Part shown: one piece after another, positions 43,023 through 53,176 of the stretch
Position numbering within the stretch: position 1 is the first letter of the stretch
Layout of the letters: each line of letters starts with the position of its first letter
NCBI GenBank assembly: GCA_910584125.1
Contig: CAJTXU010000001.1
Location: 47,160-111,159 of the forward strand
Direction: 5' to 3'
DNA: 64,000 bases
Origin: an uncultured Muribaculaceae bacterium
Lineage (GTDB): Bacteria > Bacteroidota > Bacteroidia > Bacteroidales > Muribaculaceae
Notes under the pieces: generated by a model
The model's database searches: none
The model's input: the letters and a program-made list of their open reading frames with translations, nothing else
Told to the model about the DNA's origin: nothing
Translations under genes and position numbers: made by a program

Positions 43023-43982
43023 TTAGTCTTGATTCTCTTCCTCCTCCTCTTCCTTGCGGTTCTCGTAGGCGTCGACTATGCGCTGCACGAGCGGGTGACG
43101 CACGATGTCTTTCTTCTGATACTCGATCACGCCGATGCCCTTGACGTCGCGCAGGATGCGCAGCGCGCTCAGCAGTCCGCTGCGCGTCGACCGCGGCAGG
43201 TCGATCTGCGTCACGTCGCCGGTCACCACCATCTTCGAGTTCATGCCCAGACGCGTCAGGAACATCTTCATCTGCTGGGTGGTGGTGTTCTGAGCCTCGT
43301 CGAGTATTATCACGGCGTCGTTGAGCGTGCGGCCGCGCATGAATGCCAGCGGAGCTATCTGTATCGTGCCGGCGTCCATGTATTCCTTGAGTTTCAGGGC
43401 GGGCAACATGTCCTCGAGAGCGTCGTAGAGAGGCTGCAGATAGGGGTCGATCTTGTCTTTCATGTCGCCGGGCAGGAAGCCGAGCTTCTCGCCGGCCTCG
43501 ACGGCGGGCCGCGACAGAATCAGGCGACGGATCTCCTTGTTCTTCAAGGCCCTCACCGCAAGGGCTATCGCTATGTAGGTCTTTCCCGTTCCGGCCGGGC
43601 CGAGGGCGAACGTCAGGTCGTTGTCGTCGAAGCTGCGCACCATGCGCGCCTGGTTGGCGTTGCGGGCCGAGATCGGTTTGCCGTTCTGGCCATAGATTAT
43701 GACGCCCGAGGCGTCGCGCTTGGCGGGGGCGTCACCGCGGACGATGTCGATGATCGCCTCCTCGTTGAGGCTGTTGTATTTAGAGGCGTAGGCCTCGATC
43801 TCCTTCAGCTTCTTCTCGAACTGTGCAGTCTCGGTCTCCTCGCCTATCACCTTGACGACGTTGCCGCGCGCCGCCACCCGCAGCTTCGGGAAGAGGTTGC
43901 GGATCAGCGATATGTTGGCATTGTTGGGCCCGTAGAACGTCTGCGGGTCAATGCCGTCGATTATTATGATTCTTTCTATCAT
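43023..43982 (-). CDS. PhoH-family P-loop ATPase
   Basis: The protein is 319 residues. An N-terminal KH-like segment (about 1-90) is followed by the PhoH ATPase core, with Walker A GPAGTGKT near residue 130 and Walker B VIILDEAQN. FLPGDMKDKIDPYLQPLYDA and MKMFLTRLGMNSKMVVTGD are family signatures. PhoH proteins are linked to RNA metabolism and ribosome-associated processes. The ATG at 43982 is preferred, since the longer frame overlaps sufB's 3' region with no conserved residues. It lies 28 bp after sufB. Confidence 0.9.
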   Translation of the reverse strand: MIERIIIIDGIDPQTFYGPNNANISLIRNLFPKLRVAARGNVVKVIGEETETAQFEKKLKEIEAYASKYNSLNEEAIIDIVRGDAPAKRDASGVIIYGQNGKPISARNANQARMVRSFDDNDLTFALGPAGTGKTYIAIALAVRALKNKEIRRLILSRPAVEAGEKLGFLPGDMKDKIDPYLQPLYDALEDMLPALKLKEYMDAGTIQIAPLAFMRGRTLNDAVIILDEAQNTTTQQMKMFLTRLGMNSKMVVTGDVTQIDLPRSTRSGLLSALRILRDVKGIGVIEYQKKDIVRHPLVQRIVDAYENRKEEEEEENQD

Positions 43983-44010
43983 CTGTATTAGCGGCAGAGG
44001 CTTGCGCGGG

Positions 44011-45486
<1,476 letters not shown>

Positions 45487-45549
45487 GTCTTATAACACCG
45501 GTTTGGGAACTCGGATGCGGCCACGCGCCGCACCTCCTAATTATTATTA

Positions 45550-45557
45550 CGCAAAGT
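45550..45557 (-). promoter_or_regulatory. -7 element of sufB
   Basis: Minus-strand TAACTTTG, a perfect -7 box about 65 bp before the sufB start, in the 313-bp spacer (45487-45799) shared with the divergent DegT gene. Otherwise the spacer holds AT-rich sequence with no gene seen. Confidence 0.6.
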
Positions 45558-45799
45558 TAGCAAAAAAGTTGCAAACGCCGAAAAAATAAGTCATAACTCA
45601 GCAGCGGCCGACAATCGGCACGTCATGAGAGTCGACAATTATGCCCGGTCGCAGGCCCGTAACGTCATTTTCTTTTATAGACAAACCTTTTGCAGGATTT
45701 TTGATGCTGAATTTTTCGGGGCGCGTGCATTATTTCGGCCTGCGGAGCGTTTTAGAGAGAGAAACGGGCGCCCGGAGCGGACGCCATGCATATCTGACG

Positions 45800-46909
45800 A
45801 TGATAAAGTTTTTAGACCTCAGGAAAGTGAACGCGCTCCATGGCGCCGAGATCGACGAGGCCGTGCGTCGCACGGTCGCCTCGGGATGGTATCTGCTGGG
45901 TGAGAAACTCGCCGCATTCGAGCGCGAGTTCGCCGCATATATCGGCACGCCACACGCCGTGGGATGCGCCAACGGACTCGACGCGCTGATCCTCATCTTC
46001 CGCGCCCTCATCGAGACGGGCCGCCTCAGGCGCGGCGACGGCGTGCTCGTGCCTGCCAACACATATATCGCCTCCATCCTCGCCATCACCGAATGCGGGC
46101 TGCGCCCCGTGCTCGTCGAGCCCGACCCGGCCACGATGCAGATTGACCCCCGCCGCGCCGCCGAGGCCGTCACGCCCGACGTCAAGGCAATGCTGCTCGT
46201 GCATCTATACGGCCGATGCGCGTATTCCCCCGCAATCGAGGAAATCGTGCGCCGCCACAACCTGATTCTCGTCGAGGACAACGCCCAGGCCCACGGATGC
46301 GTCGCGCACGACGGCCGCCGCACCGGCAGCCTCGGCACGGCCGCCGCCCACAGTTTCTATCCGGGCAAGAACCTCGGAGCCCTCGGCGACGCCGGGGCCG
46401 TGACCACCGACGACGCCTCGCTGGCCGAGACCGTTCGCGCGCTCGGCAACTACGGCTCGCAGCGCAAATACGTGTTCCGCTACAAGGGCCGCAACTCGCG
46501 GCTCGACGAGATCCAGGCGGCCGTGCTCCGCGTCAAGCTGCGCCACCTCGACGACGACAACGACCGCCGCCGCCGCGTGGCCGGCATCTACCGGCGGGAA
46601 ATAGGCAATCCGCTCATCACCCTCCCCGCCCAGGAAGCGTCGCCGGAGGCGAACGTGTTCCACATCTTCCCGGTGGTCTGCGACAGCCGCGACGCGTTGC
46701 AGGCACATCTCGCCGAGCGCGGAGTGCAGACGCTGATACATTATCCCGTGCCCCCGCACCGCCAGGAATGCTATTCAGAATGGGCCGGGCTGTCGCTGCC
46801 AGTCACCGAACGGCTCGCCGCCACCGAACTCTCGCTGCCCATGTCGCCGGTGATGACCGACGACGAGGCGCTCGCCGTGGCCCGGGCAATAAATGATTTC
46901 AGACCATGA
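45800..46909 (+). CDS. DegT/DnrJ/EryC1/StrS-family sugar aminotransferase
   Basis: This 369-residue PLP enzyme transfers an amino group to keto-sugar nucleotides, an early step of amino-sugar or surface polysaccharide synthesis. The start MIKFLDLRKVNALHGAEID, GCANGLDALILIFRAL, VEDNAQAHGCV and AAHSFYPGKNLGALGDAGAV hold the PLP-binding Lys region, and SRLDEIQAAVLRVKL is also family-typical. The ATG at 45800 is chosen. The longer frame upstream has no matching N-terminus. Its stop overlaps the trkA start by four bases. Confidence 0.9.
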   Translation: MIKFLDLRKVNALHGAEIDEAVRRTVASGWYLLGEKLAAFEREFAAYIGTPHAVGCANGLDALILIFRALIETGRLRRGDGVLVPANTYIASILAITECGLRPVLVEPDPATMQIDPRRAAEAVTPDVKAMLLVHLYGRCAYSPAIEEIVRRHNLILVEDNAQAHGCVAHDGRRTGSLGTAAAHSFYPGKNLGALGDAGAVTTDDASLAETVRALGNYGSQRKYVFRYKGRNSRLDEIQAAVLRVKLRHLDDDNDRRRRVAGIYRREIGNPLITLPAQEASPEANVFHIFPVVCDSRDALQAHLAERGVQTLIHYPVPPHRQECYSEWAGLSLPVTERLAATELSLPMSPVMTDDEALAVARAINDFRP

Positions 46910-48243
46910 GAATCCTCATTGCCGGCGACGGAGAGACCGGGACACATCTCGCCAAGATGCTTTCGGTGGAGAATCAGGACGTCGTCCTGATGGGTTCCGA
47001 CCGGGCGCGGCTGCAGGAACTCGACGCTTCGTTCAACTTCCAGACAGCCGTCGGCTCGCCCGTCTCGGCGGCCGACCTCGAAAGCGGAGGAGCTGCCCTG
47101 GCCGACCTCTTCGTAGCCGTCACCCCCGACGACAACGCCAATCTCGTGGCCTGCGAGCTGGCCAAGGGCCTCGGCGCGCGCAAGTGCGTGGCCCGCGTCG
47201 ACAATCCCGAGTTTTCACAGGGAAGAGTCCCCGAGCTCTTCCGTAGGCTGGGCGTCGACGTCACCATCTACCCCGAGGGCTCGGCCGCGGAGTCAATCCG
47301 GCAGTTCATCGACCACAACTGGGTGTCTGACTGGATATCGCTGCAGGACGACGAGATTGTCGTCGTCGGCGTCCGCGTGCAGCATGGCAGCCAGTTCGCC
47401 GGCCGCCGTCTCCGCGACCTGACGCAGGGTCCGCGCTTCTTCCATGTCGCGGTCATCAAGCGCGGCGAGCGCGTCATCATCCCGAGGGGCGACGACGAGG
47501 TGCAGGCCGGCGACACGCTATACATCTCGACGCTGCCCGATCATATCGAGCAGCTCCACGACCTCTGCGGCGGAGGCTCGATACGCCCCGGACGCATCAT
47601 GGTGACCGGAGCCGGACGCATCACCGAGAACCTGCTGCGCCTGCTCTCGGGCAGCGGCCTCTCGATCACCGTGATCGACCCCGACCGTGAGCGGTGCCGC
47701 GAGATGGCGTTCAGGTTTCCCGACGCTGTGATTGTAAATGCCCGCTCGAACGACGTCGTCACCATGAAGGAGGAGGGCGTCGAGCAGTGCGACATGTTTC
47801 TCGCGCTCACCGGCAGCTCGGAGGCCAACATCGTCTCGTGCATGGTGGCCCGCGAGCACGGCGTGCGCAAGACGGTAGCCCGCATCGAGGAATTCCAGTA
47901 TGTCGAGGAGGCCGAGAGCCTCGCCATCGACAAGATTGTCAATAAGAAACAGCTCAACGCCGGCATCGTGATGAATATGTTGCTGGGCTCCGACTCGGCC
48001 ACCACACAGTGTCTGGCCACCGACAAGGCCGAGGTCACGGTGACCGTGGCGGCCGAGGGCTCGCGCATCGTGTCGCGCCCCATCGGCGAGCTCTCGCTCC
48101 CCGCGGGGCTCACCATAGCCGGTCTTATGCGCGACGGCACGGGCCGCATGGTCGAGGGCCGCACGCTCGTCAAGCCTGGCGACAAGGTGGTGGTGTTCTT
48201 TCTCACCGGTTCGCTGGCGAAAGTCAAACGTCTGTTCAAATGA
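46906..48243 (+). CDS. trkA: Trk potassium uptake system protein TrkA
   Basis: The protein is 445 residues, with two tandem RCK units, each a Rossmann NAD(H)-binding domain followed by a TrkA-C domain. Nucleotide loops are AGDGETGTHLAKML and TGAGRITENLLRLLSGSG, and the Asp ends of strand two are visible. It is cytoplasmic and gates the membrane subunit TrkH, whose gene overlaps its stop codon (ATGA). The pair forms a classic two-gene K+ uptake operon. Confidence 0.95.
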   Translation: MRILIAGDGETGTHLAKMLSVENQDVVLMGSDRARLQELDASFNFQTAVGSPVSAADLESGGAALADLFVAVTPDDNANLVACELAKGLGARKCVARVDNPEFSQGRVPELFRRLGVDVTIYPEGSAAESIRQFIDHNWVSDWISLQDDEIVVVGVRVQHGSQFAGRRLRDLTQGPRFFHVAVIKRGERVIIPRGDDEVQAGDTLYISTLPDHIEQLHDLCGGGSIRPGRIMVTGAGRITENLLRLLSGSGLSITVIDPDRERCREMAFRFPDAVIVNARSNDVVTMKEEGVEQCDMFLALTGSSEANIVSCMVAREHGVRKTVARIEEFQYVEEAESLAIDKIVNKKQLNAGIVMNMLLGSDSATTQCLATDKAEVTVTVAAEGSRIVSRPIGELSLPAGLTIAGLMRDGTGRMVEGRTLVKPGDKVVVFFLTGSLAKVKRLFK

Positions 48244-49700
48244 AGAGTTCCCTGCGCATAGGATCCATGGCCCGCATCGTCGGGCGGCTGCTGATTATCG
48301 ACGCGGCCATTCTGCTCATCCCGATGTGCGTCAGCATAATCTACGGCGAAAGCGACTGGCTCTGCTTCCTCGTCGCGGCAGGCGCGGCCGCTGTCTGCGG
48401 ATTCGCGCTGACAGCCGCGACTCTCCGCTGCACGGGGGCAATACGCCCACGCGAGGGATTCATCATCACCGCGCTGATATGGGTGGTGTTCGGTCTGTTC
48501 GGCATCATCCCGTTCATGACGTGCGCCACGCCGCTCGGATTCACCGACGCCTTCTTCGAGATCATCTCGGGATACACCACCACCGGGGCGAGCGTCATCC
48601 GCGACGTCGAGGCGCTGTCGCACGGAATCCTGTTCTGGCGCGCCCTCTCGCAGTGGATCGGCGGCCTCGGCATCATCCTCTTCATGCTCGCCGTGCTGCC
48701 TGAGCTCAACAAGGCCGTGGGAATCTCGATGTTCAACGCCGAGGCCACGGGCATCACCCACGACAAACTGCATCCCCGCATCCGCCAGACGGCCCTCTCG
48801 CTCTGGGGAGTATACGTGTCGCTCACCGTGGTGTCGGTGCTTCTGCTCTGGGCCGGACCGATGGATCTGTTCGACAGCGTCTGCCACACGTTCACGACCA
48901 TCGCCACGGGCGGCTTCTCGACACGCAACGACGGCCTGGCCTGGTGGAATTCGCAATATGTCTACTGGATAGTCAACGTCATGATGCTCGTGGCCGGACT
49001 GAACTTCATGATTCTGTTCCAGACGTGGCACGGCAATTACAGCGCACTTGGCCGCAACACGGTAGCAAACACCTACTTCTGCATCATACTGACCGCTTTT
49101 GTGATGCTGCTGCCAGGCGTAGCGTCGCGCGGCGAGTCGGGCGTCGACGAGTGGCTGACCTACCCGCTGTTCCACGTCATGTCGGCCATAACCTCGACAG
49201 GCTTCGGCGTGCCGGGCACCGACCACTGGGGCCCGACTGCCCAGACGGTCACCATCTTCCTGATGATATGCGGCGCATGCGCGGGCTCGACCACCGGCGG
49301 AATCAAGGTCGACCGTCTCGTGGTGATGTGGCAGAACCTCCGCAACGAGACGCGCGTAACGGCCTTCCCCAAGCGCATGTACGTGGTGAGGCTCTACGGC
49401 AGCGCGCTCGACAACAGCCTCGTGTCGCGAGTAGCCGCGTTCTGCACCGTCTATCTCCTCATCCTCGGTCTCTCGGCGGTGATTGTGACTTTCGTCGGAT
49501 ACTCTCTGGAGGATTCACTCTTCATGGTGGCGTCGTGCATCGGCTGCAATGGCCTCGGATTCGGGGCCACGGGTGCAGAGGGCGGTTTCGGACTGCTTCC
49601 CGACACGGTGAAATGGCTGCTGACAGCCGACATGCTCCTGGGCCGTCTCGAGATCTTCACCTACCTCGTCCTCTTCATCCCCTCCTTCTGGCGCCGCTAA
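48240..49700 (+). CDS. trkH: Trk potassium uptake system membrane protein TrkH
   Basis: This 486-residue membrane protein has about ten hydrophobic segments arranged in four pore repeats. Selectivity loops are GYTTTGASVI, TIATGGFSTRNDG, ITSTGFGVPG and GCNGLGFGATG, where the Gly of each filter is retained. It imports K+ with TrkA regulation. The ATG at 48240 overlaps the TrkA stop. It ends four bases into the convergent ATPase remnant. Confidence 0.95.
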   Translation: MKSSLRIGSMARIVGRLLIIDAAILLIPMCVSIIYGESDWLCFLVAAGAAAVCGFALTAATLRCTGAIRPREGFIITALIWVVFGLFGIIPFMTCATPLGFTDAFFEIISGYTTTGASVIRDVEALSHGILFWRALSQWIGGLGIILFMLAVLPELNKAVGISMFNAEATGITHDKLHPRIRQTALSLWGVYVSLTVVSVLLLWAGPMDLFDSVCHTFTTIATGGFSTRNDGLAWWNSQYVYWIVNVMMLVAGLNFMILFQTWHGNYSALGRNTVANTYFCIILTAFVMLLPGVASRGESGVDEWLTYPLFHVMSAITSTGFGVPGTDHWGPTAQTVTIFLMICGACAGSTTGGIKVDRLVVMWQNLRNETRVTAFPKRMYVVRLYGSALDNSLVSRVAAFCTVYLLILGLSAVIVTFVGYSLEDSLFMVASCIGCNGLGFGATGAEGGFGLLPDTVKWLLTADMLLGRLEIFTYLVLFIPSFWRR

Positions 49701-49993
49701 ATGTATACCGGGCCTCGGCGCGTGAGACGGTTGTCAAAGAACATCGAATAGTATATCGGCATATACACTATGCCGCCCGAGCGCTCCACCTCGCGTGCGT
49801 TCGAGAGGACGTAACCCTCGTGGATTCCGTAATCTTCAGTCGACACAAGACGGCTTATAGCCACATGCCGCTTATAGTCCTTGCCCGATTTAACCTCTAT
49901 CGGAGCGATCGTGAGCCGCTGATAGTCATCAATCATGAAGTCCACTTCCCCGCGCGTGCGGTTATCATAATAATAGAGGGTGTTGCCGTTTTT
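49697..49993 (-). pseudogene. Remnant of a DUF4143 AAA+ ATPase gene (3' end only)
   Basis: The frame from 49993 down reads KNGNTLYYYDNRTRGEVDFM, then PIEVKSGKDYKRH, and ends TRRGPVYI. This is the C-terminal end of the DUF4143 (nuclease-like EVDF...EVKSG) domain of Bacteroidota ATP-binding proteins, whose full length is about 400 residues. An in-frame TAG stands at 49994-49996 and the ATPase half with its Walker motifs is missing. It is a decayed fragment, not a gene. Confidence 0.75.
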
Positions 49994-50030
49994 CTAAACA
50001 ACATATTATCTGATTGTTAAATTACCGTTC

Positions 50031-50110
50031 CACACTTTTCAATCCTTTTCAAGGGCCAAAAATCACACTTTTCAACCCCAATCGCCCTGTAAATATACAC
50101 TTTTCAATCC
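50031..50110. repeat. Three evenly spaced 'acacttttcaa' direct repeats
   Basis: Copies start at 50031, 50064 and 50096. Each reads 'acacttttcaa' and then 'tcc' or 'ccc'. Spacing is 33 and 32 bases. The interrepeat sequences differ. They lie between the ATPase remnant and the toxin-antitoxin promoter. No gene overlaps them. Confidence 0.75.
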
Positions 50111-50184
50111 ACATAGGCAATCCTCCCGTCATATTTTTCTCCCCCGTTACGGATTTTAGAGAACTTTTAGACGAATTTTTCCGT

Positions 50185-50192
50185 TACATTTG
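50185..50192 (+). promoter_or_regulatory. -7 element of the toxin-antitoxin operon
   Basis: TACATTTG matches TAnnTTTG, 33 bp before the toxin start. A T-rich segment lies farther upstream, but no clear -33 TTTG. Confidence 0.6.
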
Positions 50193-50224
50193 CGTATATG
50201 TACTTTATTAATTACCTTTGCGAC

Positions 50225-50606
50225 ATGAAAGTCAGAGAGGTAATAACCTACAAAAACTATTTCGAAGATTTCTTCAATGAGCAAAATCGAAAGGTACAGG
50301 ACAAGATTATCAAGGTGCTTGACATCCTTGAGCAGGTTGATCGTATTCCTTCCACCTATTTGAAATACATTGAATTTGAAATACATTGAAGGCGCAAACG
50401 GTCTGTTTGAAATTCGAGTTCAATTAGGCAACAATATCTTTCGAATATTCTGCTGCTTCGACGGCGACAGAATCGTAGTCCTCTTCAGTGGCTTCCAGAA
50501 GAAGACTCAAAAGACCCCATCTGGGGAAATTGCCCGAGCTCAAAGAATTATGACTGAATACTATAACGACAAATACAAAGACGATGGACAACATACAGAC
50601 CCTTGA
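50225..50606 (+). pseudogene. Frameshifted HigB-type (RelE/Gp49-like) toxin gene
   Basis: Two overlapping frames together encode one Gp49-like (DUF891) toxin. The first gives MKVREVITYKNYFEDFFNEQ and reaches STYLKYIE. The second continues at LKYIEGANGLFEIRVQLGNN and has GFQKKTQKTP and IARAQRIMTEYY. A perfect 16-bp tandem duplication (50359-50390) breaks the frame between them. Removing one copy gives a single continuous protein of the family's normal length (about 121 residues). Toxins of this kind are mRNA-cleaving ribonucleases. As written, this allele should yield only an N-terminal fragment. Confidence 0.85.
50359..50390 (+). repeat. 16-bp perfect tandem duplication in the toxin gene
   Basis: 'tttgaaatacattgaa' occurs at 50359-50374 and again at 50375-50390. 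Sixteen is not a multiple of three, so this shifts the frame. Confidence 0.95.
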
Positions 50607-50877
50607 CCAATTGAAATGCAAATACTACGGAGAGATAGGCACCCCCGAACGAGACCGGCTCGAAAACGAACTCGAGGCGCTTCGAATAGGCTACAAAATC
50701 AGGACTGCGCGCGAGAGCCTTAACCTCACACAGGAGCAACTGGCTGAACGCGTTGACAAAAAACGTCCGTTCATATCCAGAATCGAAAATGACGGCGAGA
50801 ATATAACTCTCCGCACCCTCTATGACATTGTCGAGCGCGGACTCGGCGGACGTCTTAAAATCAGCTTCGAATTTTGA
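50584..50877 (+). CDS. HigA-type antitoxin (HTH XRE family)
   Basis: This 97-residue protein has a helix-turn-helix of the XRE type at the middle: KIRTARESLNLTQEQLAERV then RPFISRIENDGENITLRTLY. It should neutralise the toxin and repress its own operon. The start overlaps the toxin frame by 23 bp, a usual toxin-first HigBA order. It is intact although the toxin is broken, as expected for a dispensable toxin and a harmless antitoxin. Confidence 0.87.
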   Translation: MDNIQTLDQLKCKYYGEIGTPERDRLENELEALRIGYKIRTARESLNLTQEQLAERVDKKRPFISRIENDGENITLRTLYDIVERGLGGRLKISFEF

Positions 50878-50899
50878 GGCAACTCCCAGAGATGATTGT

Positions 50900-50930
50900 C
50901 GGCCGCTTATCACGATAGGCGGCCGTTTTT
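50900..50930 (+). terminator. Terminator of the toxin-antitoxin operon
   Basis: CGGCCGC (50900-50906) pairs with GCGGCCG (50919-50925) and five T residues follow. Confidence 0.85.
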
Positions 50931-50953
50931 CTCCCCCATACCGGATTTTTTAT

Positions 50954-50961
50954 TAATTTTG
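50954..50961 (+). promoter_or_regulatory. -7 element of the exonuclease gene
   Basis: TAATTTTG matches TAnnTTTG and lies 24 bp before the start codon, giving a very short leader. Confidence 0.6.
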
Positions 50962-50985
50962 CATGATAATTTTTTTGATTTGGAT

Positions 50986-51900
50986 ATGGACATGGAAGAA
51001 TTTCCCGACCTTGCCGACCCGGGCCGGCTGTTGAGCATCGACGCCGAATTCGCCGACGGACGCTTCATGCTCGAGCTCTCGATATGCGACGCCCGCGGCA
51101 AAACAGTCTATTCCCGCCGCTTCAAGCCCTCGAAAATCAAGACCTGGCAGGCGTATCCCCACAACATAACCCCGCTAATGGTGCACGACGCTCCGGCATT
51201 CGCCGACTGCATCGCCGAAATCTCCGACATCATCTCCCGGGCGGCCTACATCACCGGATTCGCCCTCGAGAACGATATCCGCAAACTCGAGGCCGAAGGC
51301 CTGCGCATCCCCCGGCACGTCAGGATAATCGAACTCCGTGAATGGTTCTGGACCCTCTACGGCCAGAGCCACGGCCTCGACCTCACCCAAGGCATTGGCA
51401 ACCAACGCGTGGCCGAAGAACTCGGCATCGAGGTCGACGACAGCAGCCTCCACTCCTCGGCTTATGACGCCCAAGTCAGCGTGCGGTCGCTCGCACGCCT
51501 CGTAGCCTCGCACACCGGATGCCTGCCCGAAGCACACTCGATGGCCGAACTCGTCGACGCCGTGACTGAGAAATTCGCCGCCGACAAGGACGCCTACGAC
51601 CGCCGCATGAGCGCCGGATACTGCTTCATAACTTCCGACGGCGACAGATACCGGCTCAAAAGCTCGCGCAACCGCCCCGACGACAACGACATAATCGCCA
51701 TGATACACGTCGAGGACCGCAAGGAGGCCATGGTGTATTTCAGCAACCTCTTCCTCGGCCGAATCATCGAGGGAAACCTCTCGCTGCCCAAACTCACCGA
51801 CCGCAAGCTCGCCATGTTCAGGAAGTACACCAACTCATACACCCCCGAGGGGAAACAGATGGCCTCCAAACTGATGCAGCTCGCCCGCAAGTACAGATAA
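50986..51900 (+). CDS. DnaQ-like 3'-5' exonuclease domain protein
   Basis: The protein is 304 residues. The RNase T/DEDDh fold begins with the metal motif DAEF (Asp19, Glu21), then TPLMVHDAPAFADCIAE, a second acidic block, and HSSAYDAQVSVRSLARL, the motif III region. It lacks any polymerase or additional known domain, so it is a stand-alone nuclease. The C-terminal part (about 110 residues with KYTNSYTPEGKQMASKLMQL) is unassigned. The ATG at 50986 is the first after the -7 box. A second ATG follows two codons later. Confidence 0.8.
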   Translation: MDMEEFPDLADPGRLLSIDAEFADGRFMLELSICDARGKTVYSRRFKPSKIKTWQAYPHNITPLMVHDAPAFADCIAEISDIISRAAYITGFALENDIRKLEAEGLRIPRHVRIIELREWFWTLYGQSHGLDLTQGIGNQRVAEELGIEVDDSSLHSSAYDAQVSVRSLARLVASHTGCLPEAHSMAELVDAVTEKFAADKDAYDRRMSAGYCFITSDGDRYRLKSSRNRPDDNDIIAMIHVEDRKEAMVYFSNLFLGRIIEGNLSLPKLTDRKLAMFRKYTNSYTPEGKQMASKLMQLARKYR

Positions 51901-51966
51901 GGCCCACGGAGTACAGATATACAAAGAAATCGCACGCCGATGTGCTGTTTTCTTGGATTTTTTTAT

Positions 51967-51974
51967 TAACTTTG
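51967..51974 (+). promoter_or_regulatory. -7 element of the alanine dehydrogenase-like gene
   Basis: TAACTTTG is a perfect -7 box about 70 bp before the start codon. A TTTG at the -33 position is not seen. Confidence 0.6.
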
Positions 51975-52044
51975 CTTTTTGACAGAGGATGCACGCCGAT
52001 GCAAGGCATCCCCATAGAATCAAAAACCGAAAACCGTACAAGAT

Positions 52045-53148
52045 ATGACAGAAACTAAGAAAAACACGACACTTGAGCCCCAGGCCGAGACGGAAGTGCT
52101 CGAAAAGCCCTCCGCCGGCATTCACATAGGCCTGCTCGGCAACTACGCCGACACCGACGAGACCCGCATACTTCTCACCCCCGAGGCGTGCGGTCTGCTC
52201 ACGTCGGCCGGAATCCGCATCTCGATGGAGGCCGGAGCCGGCGTCGACATCAGCTTCACCGATGAGAAATACGCCGAATACGGCGTCCGGATCGTCTCGC
52301 GCGACGAGGCCCTGAAGTGCGGGCTCGTGCTCTCCTACCAGCCTCTGCGCGCAAAGGATGTGAAGAAGATGAACGAGGGCGCCGCACTGCTCTGCATGAT
52401 GGGCGGCGAGCTTTTCGAAGAATCTGTCATCAAAGCCCTGCTATCCAAGAAGATCGCCTGCGGATGTCTCGACAACATGGTCTCGCACCACGACGTGGAG
52501 ATATTCGCCGACATAGTCGACGAACTCGATGGCCGCGCAGCCATAATGTATGCCCAGGAGTCACTGTCGTACTTAGGCGGTGGCAAGGGAGTGCTCCTCT
52601 CGGGTGTGGCCGGACTCAACCCGTGCGAGGTGCTCGTGATCGGATGCGGCACGGCCGCCATAGCCGCCGCCAACGCCGCCGCCGGAGTCGGAGCCAAGGT
52701 CGTGCTGATGGACAATGACGTCTCCGCCCTCCAGCTCGCCCGCCCCGCCTGCCACCCTGTCGTGGAGCTCATCGCCATCCATCCCCGCGTGCTGACCAAC
52801 CGCGTCAAGTCGGCCGACGTAATCATCACCGCCAACACCACCCGCAGCTTCGAGTTCCCCAAGAGCCTCTCGTCGTCGCTAAAGGACTCGGTCTATGTGC
52901 TCGACCTCACCGAGTCGCACCCCTCCGTCTCCGTGCCCCGAACGGTCGCCATGGCACTGTCGAACCCGCTGGTGAACTTCTTCGACGAGATGGCCATAAA
53001 AGACGGCTTCAACGGCATGATGGTCACAACGCCCGGAATGCAGTGCGGCATGGTGACTTTCGAGGGGAGGCTCGTCGACAAGCTCATAGCCTCTTACCTG
53101 GGCCTGCCGAGCATCGACATACGCGTGATGCTCTCGACCTCCAACTGA
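52045..53148 (+). CDS. Alanine dehydrogenase / transhydrogenase-like protein with altered N-terminal site
   Basis: The protein is 367 residues and belongs to the AlaDH/PNT family. The NAD-binding half is VLVIGCGTAAIAAANAAAGVG followed by VLMDNDVSALQLA and VIITANTT. The N-terminal half starts with HIGLLGNYADTDETRILLTP, where the family usually has 'PKExxxxExRV'. The catalytic lysine block, usually VKVKEP, reads VLSYQPLRAK here. It may thus bind NAD but not work as alanine dehydrogenase. A disordered N-terminal extension of about 25 residues precedes it. Confidence 0.7.
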   Translation: MTETKKNTTLEPQAETEVLEKPSAGIHIGLLGNYADTDETRILLTPEACGLLTSAGIRISMEAGAGVDISFTDEKYAEYGVRIVSRDEALKCGLVLSYQPLRAKDVKKMNEGAALLCMMGGELFEESVIKALLSKKIACGCLDNMVSHHDVEIFADIVDELDGRAAIMYAQESLSYLGGGKGVLLSGVAGLNPCEVLVIGCGTAAIAAANAAAGVGAKVVLMDNDVSALQLARPACHPVVELIAIHPRVLTNRVKSADVIITANTTRSFEFPKSLSSSLKDSVYVLDLTESHPSVSVPRTVAMALSNPLVNFFDEMAIKDGFNGMMVTTPGMQCGMVTFEGRLVDKLIASYLGLPSIDIRVMLSTSN

Positions 53149-53176
53149 TTCCTACAGAAGCAGCTACCAGAAGAAA

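Noticed and set aside
50031..50110. CRISPR array
   Set aside because: Repeats are only about 11-15 bases, just three copies, and no cas gene is near.
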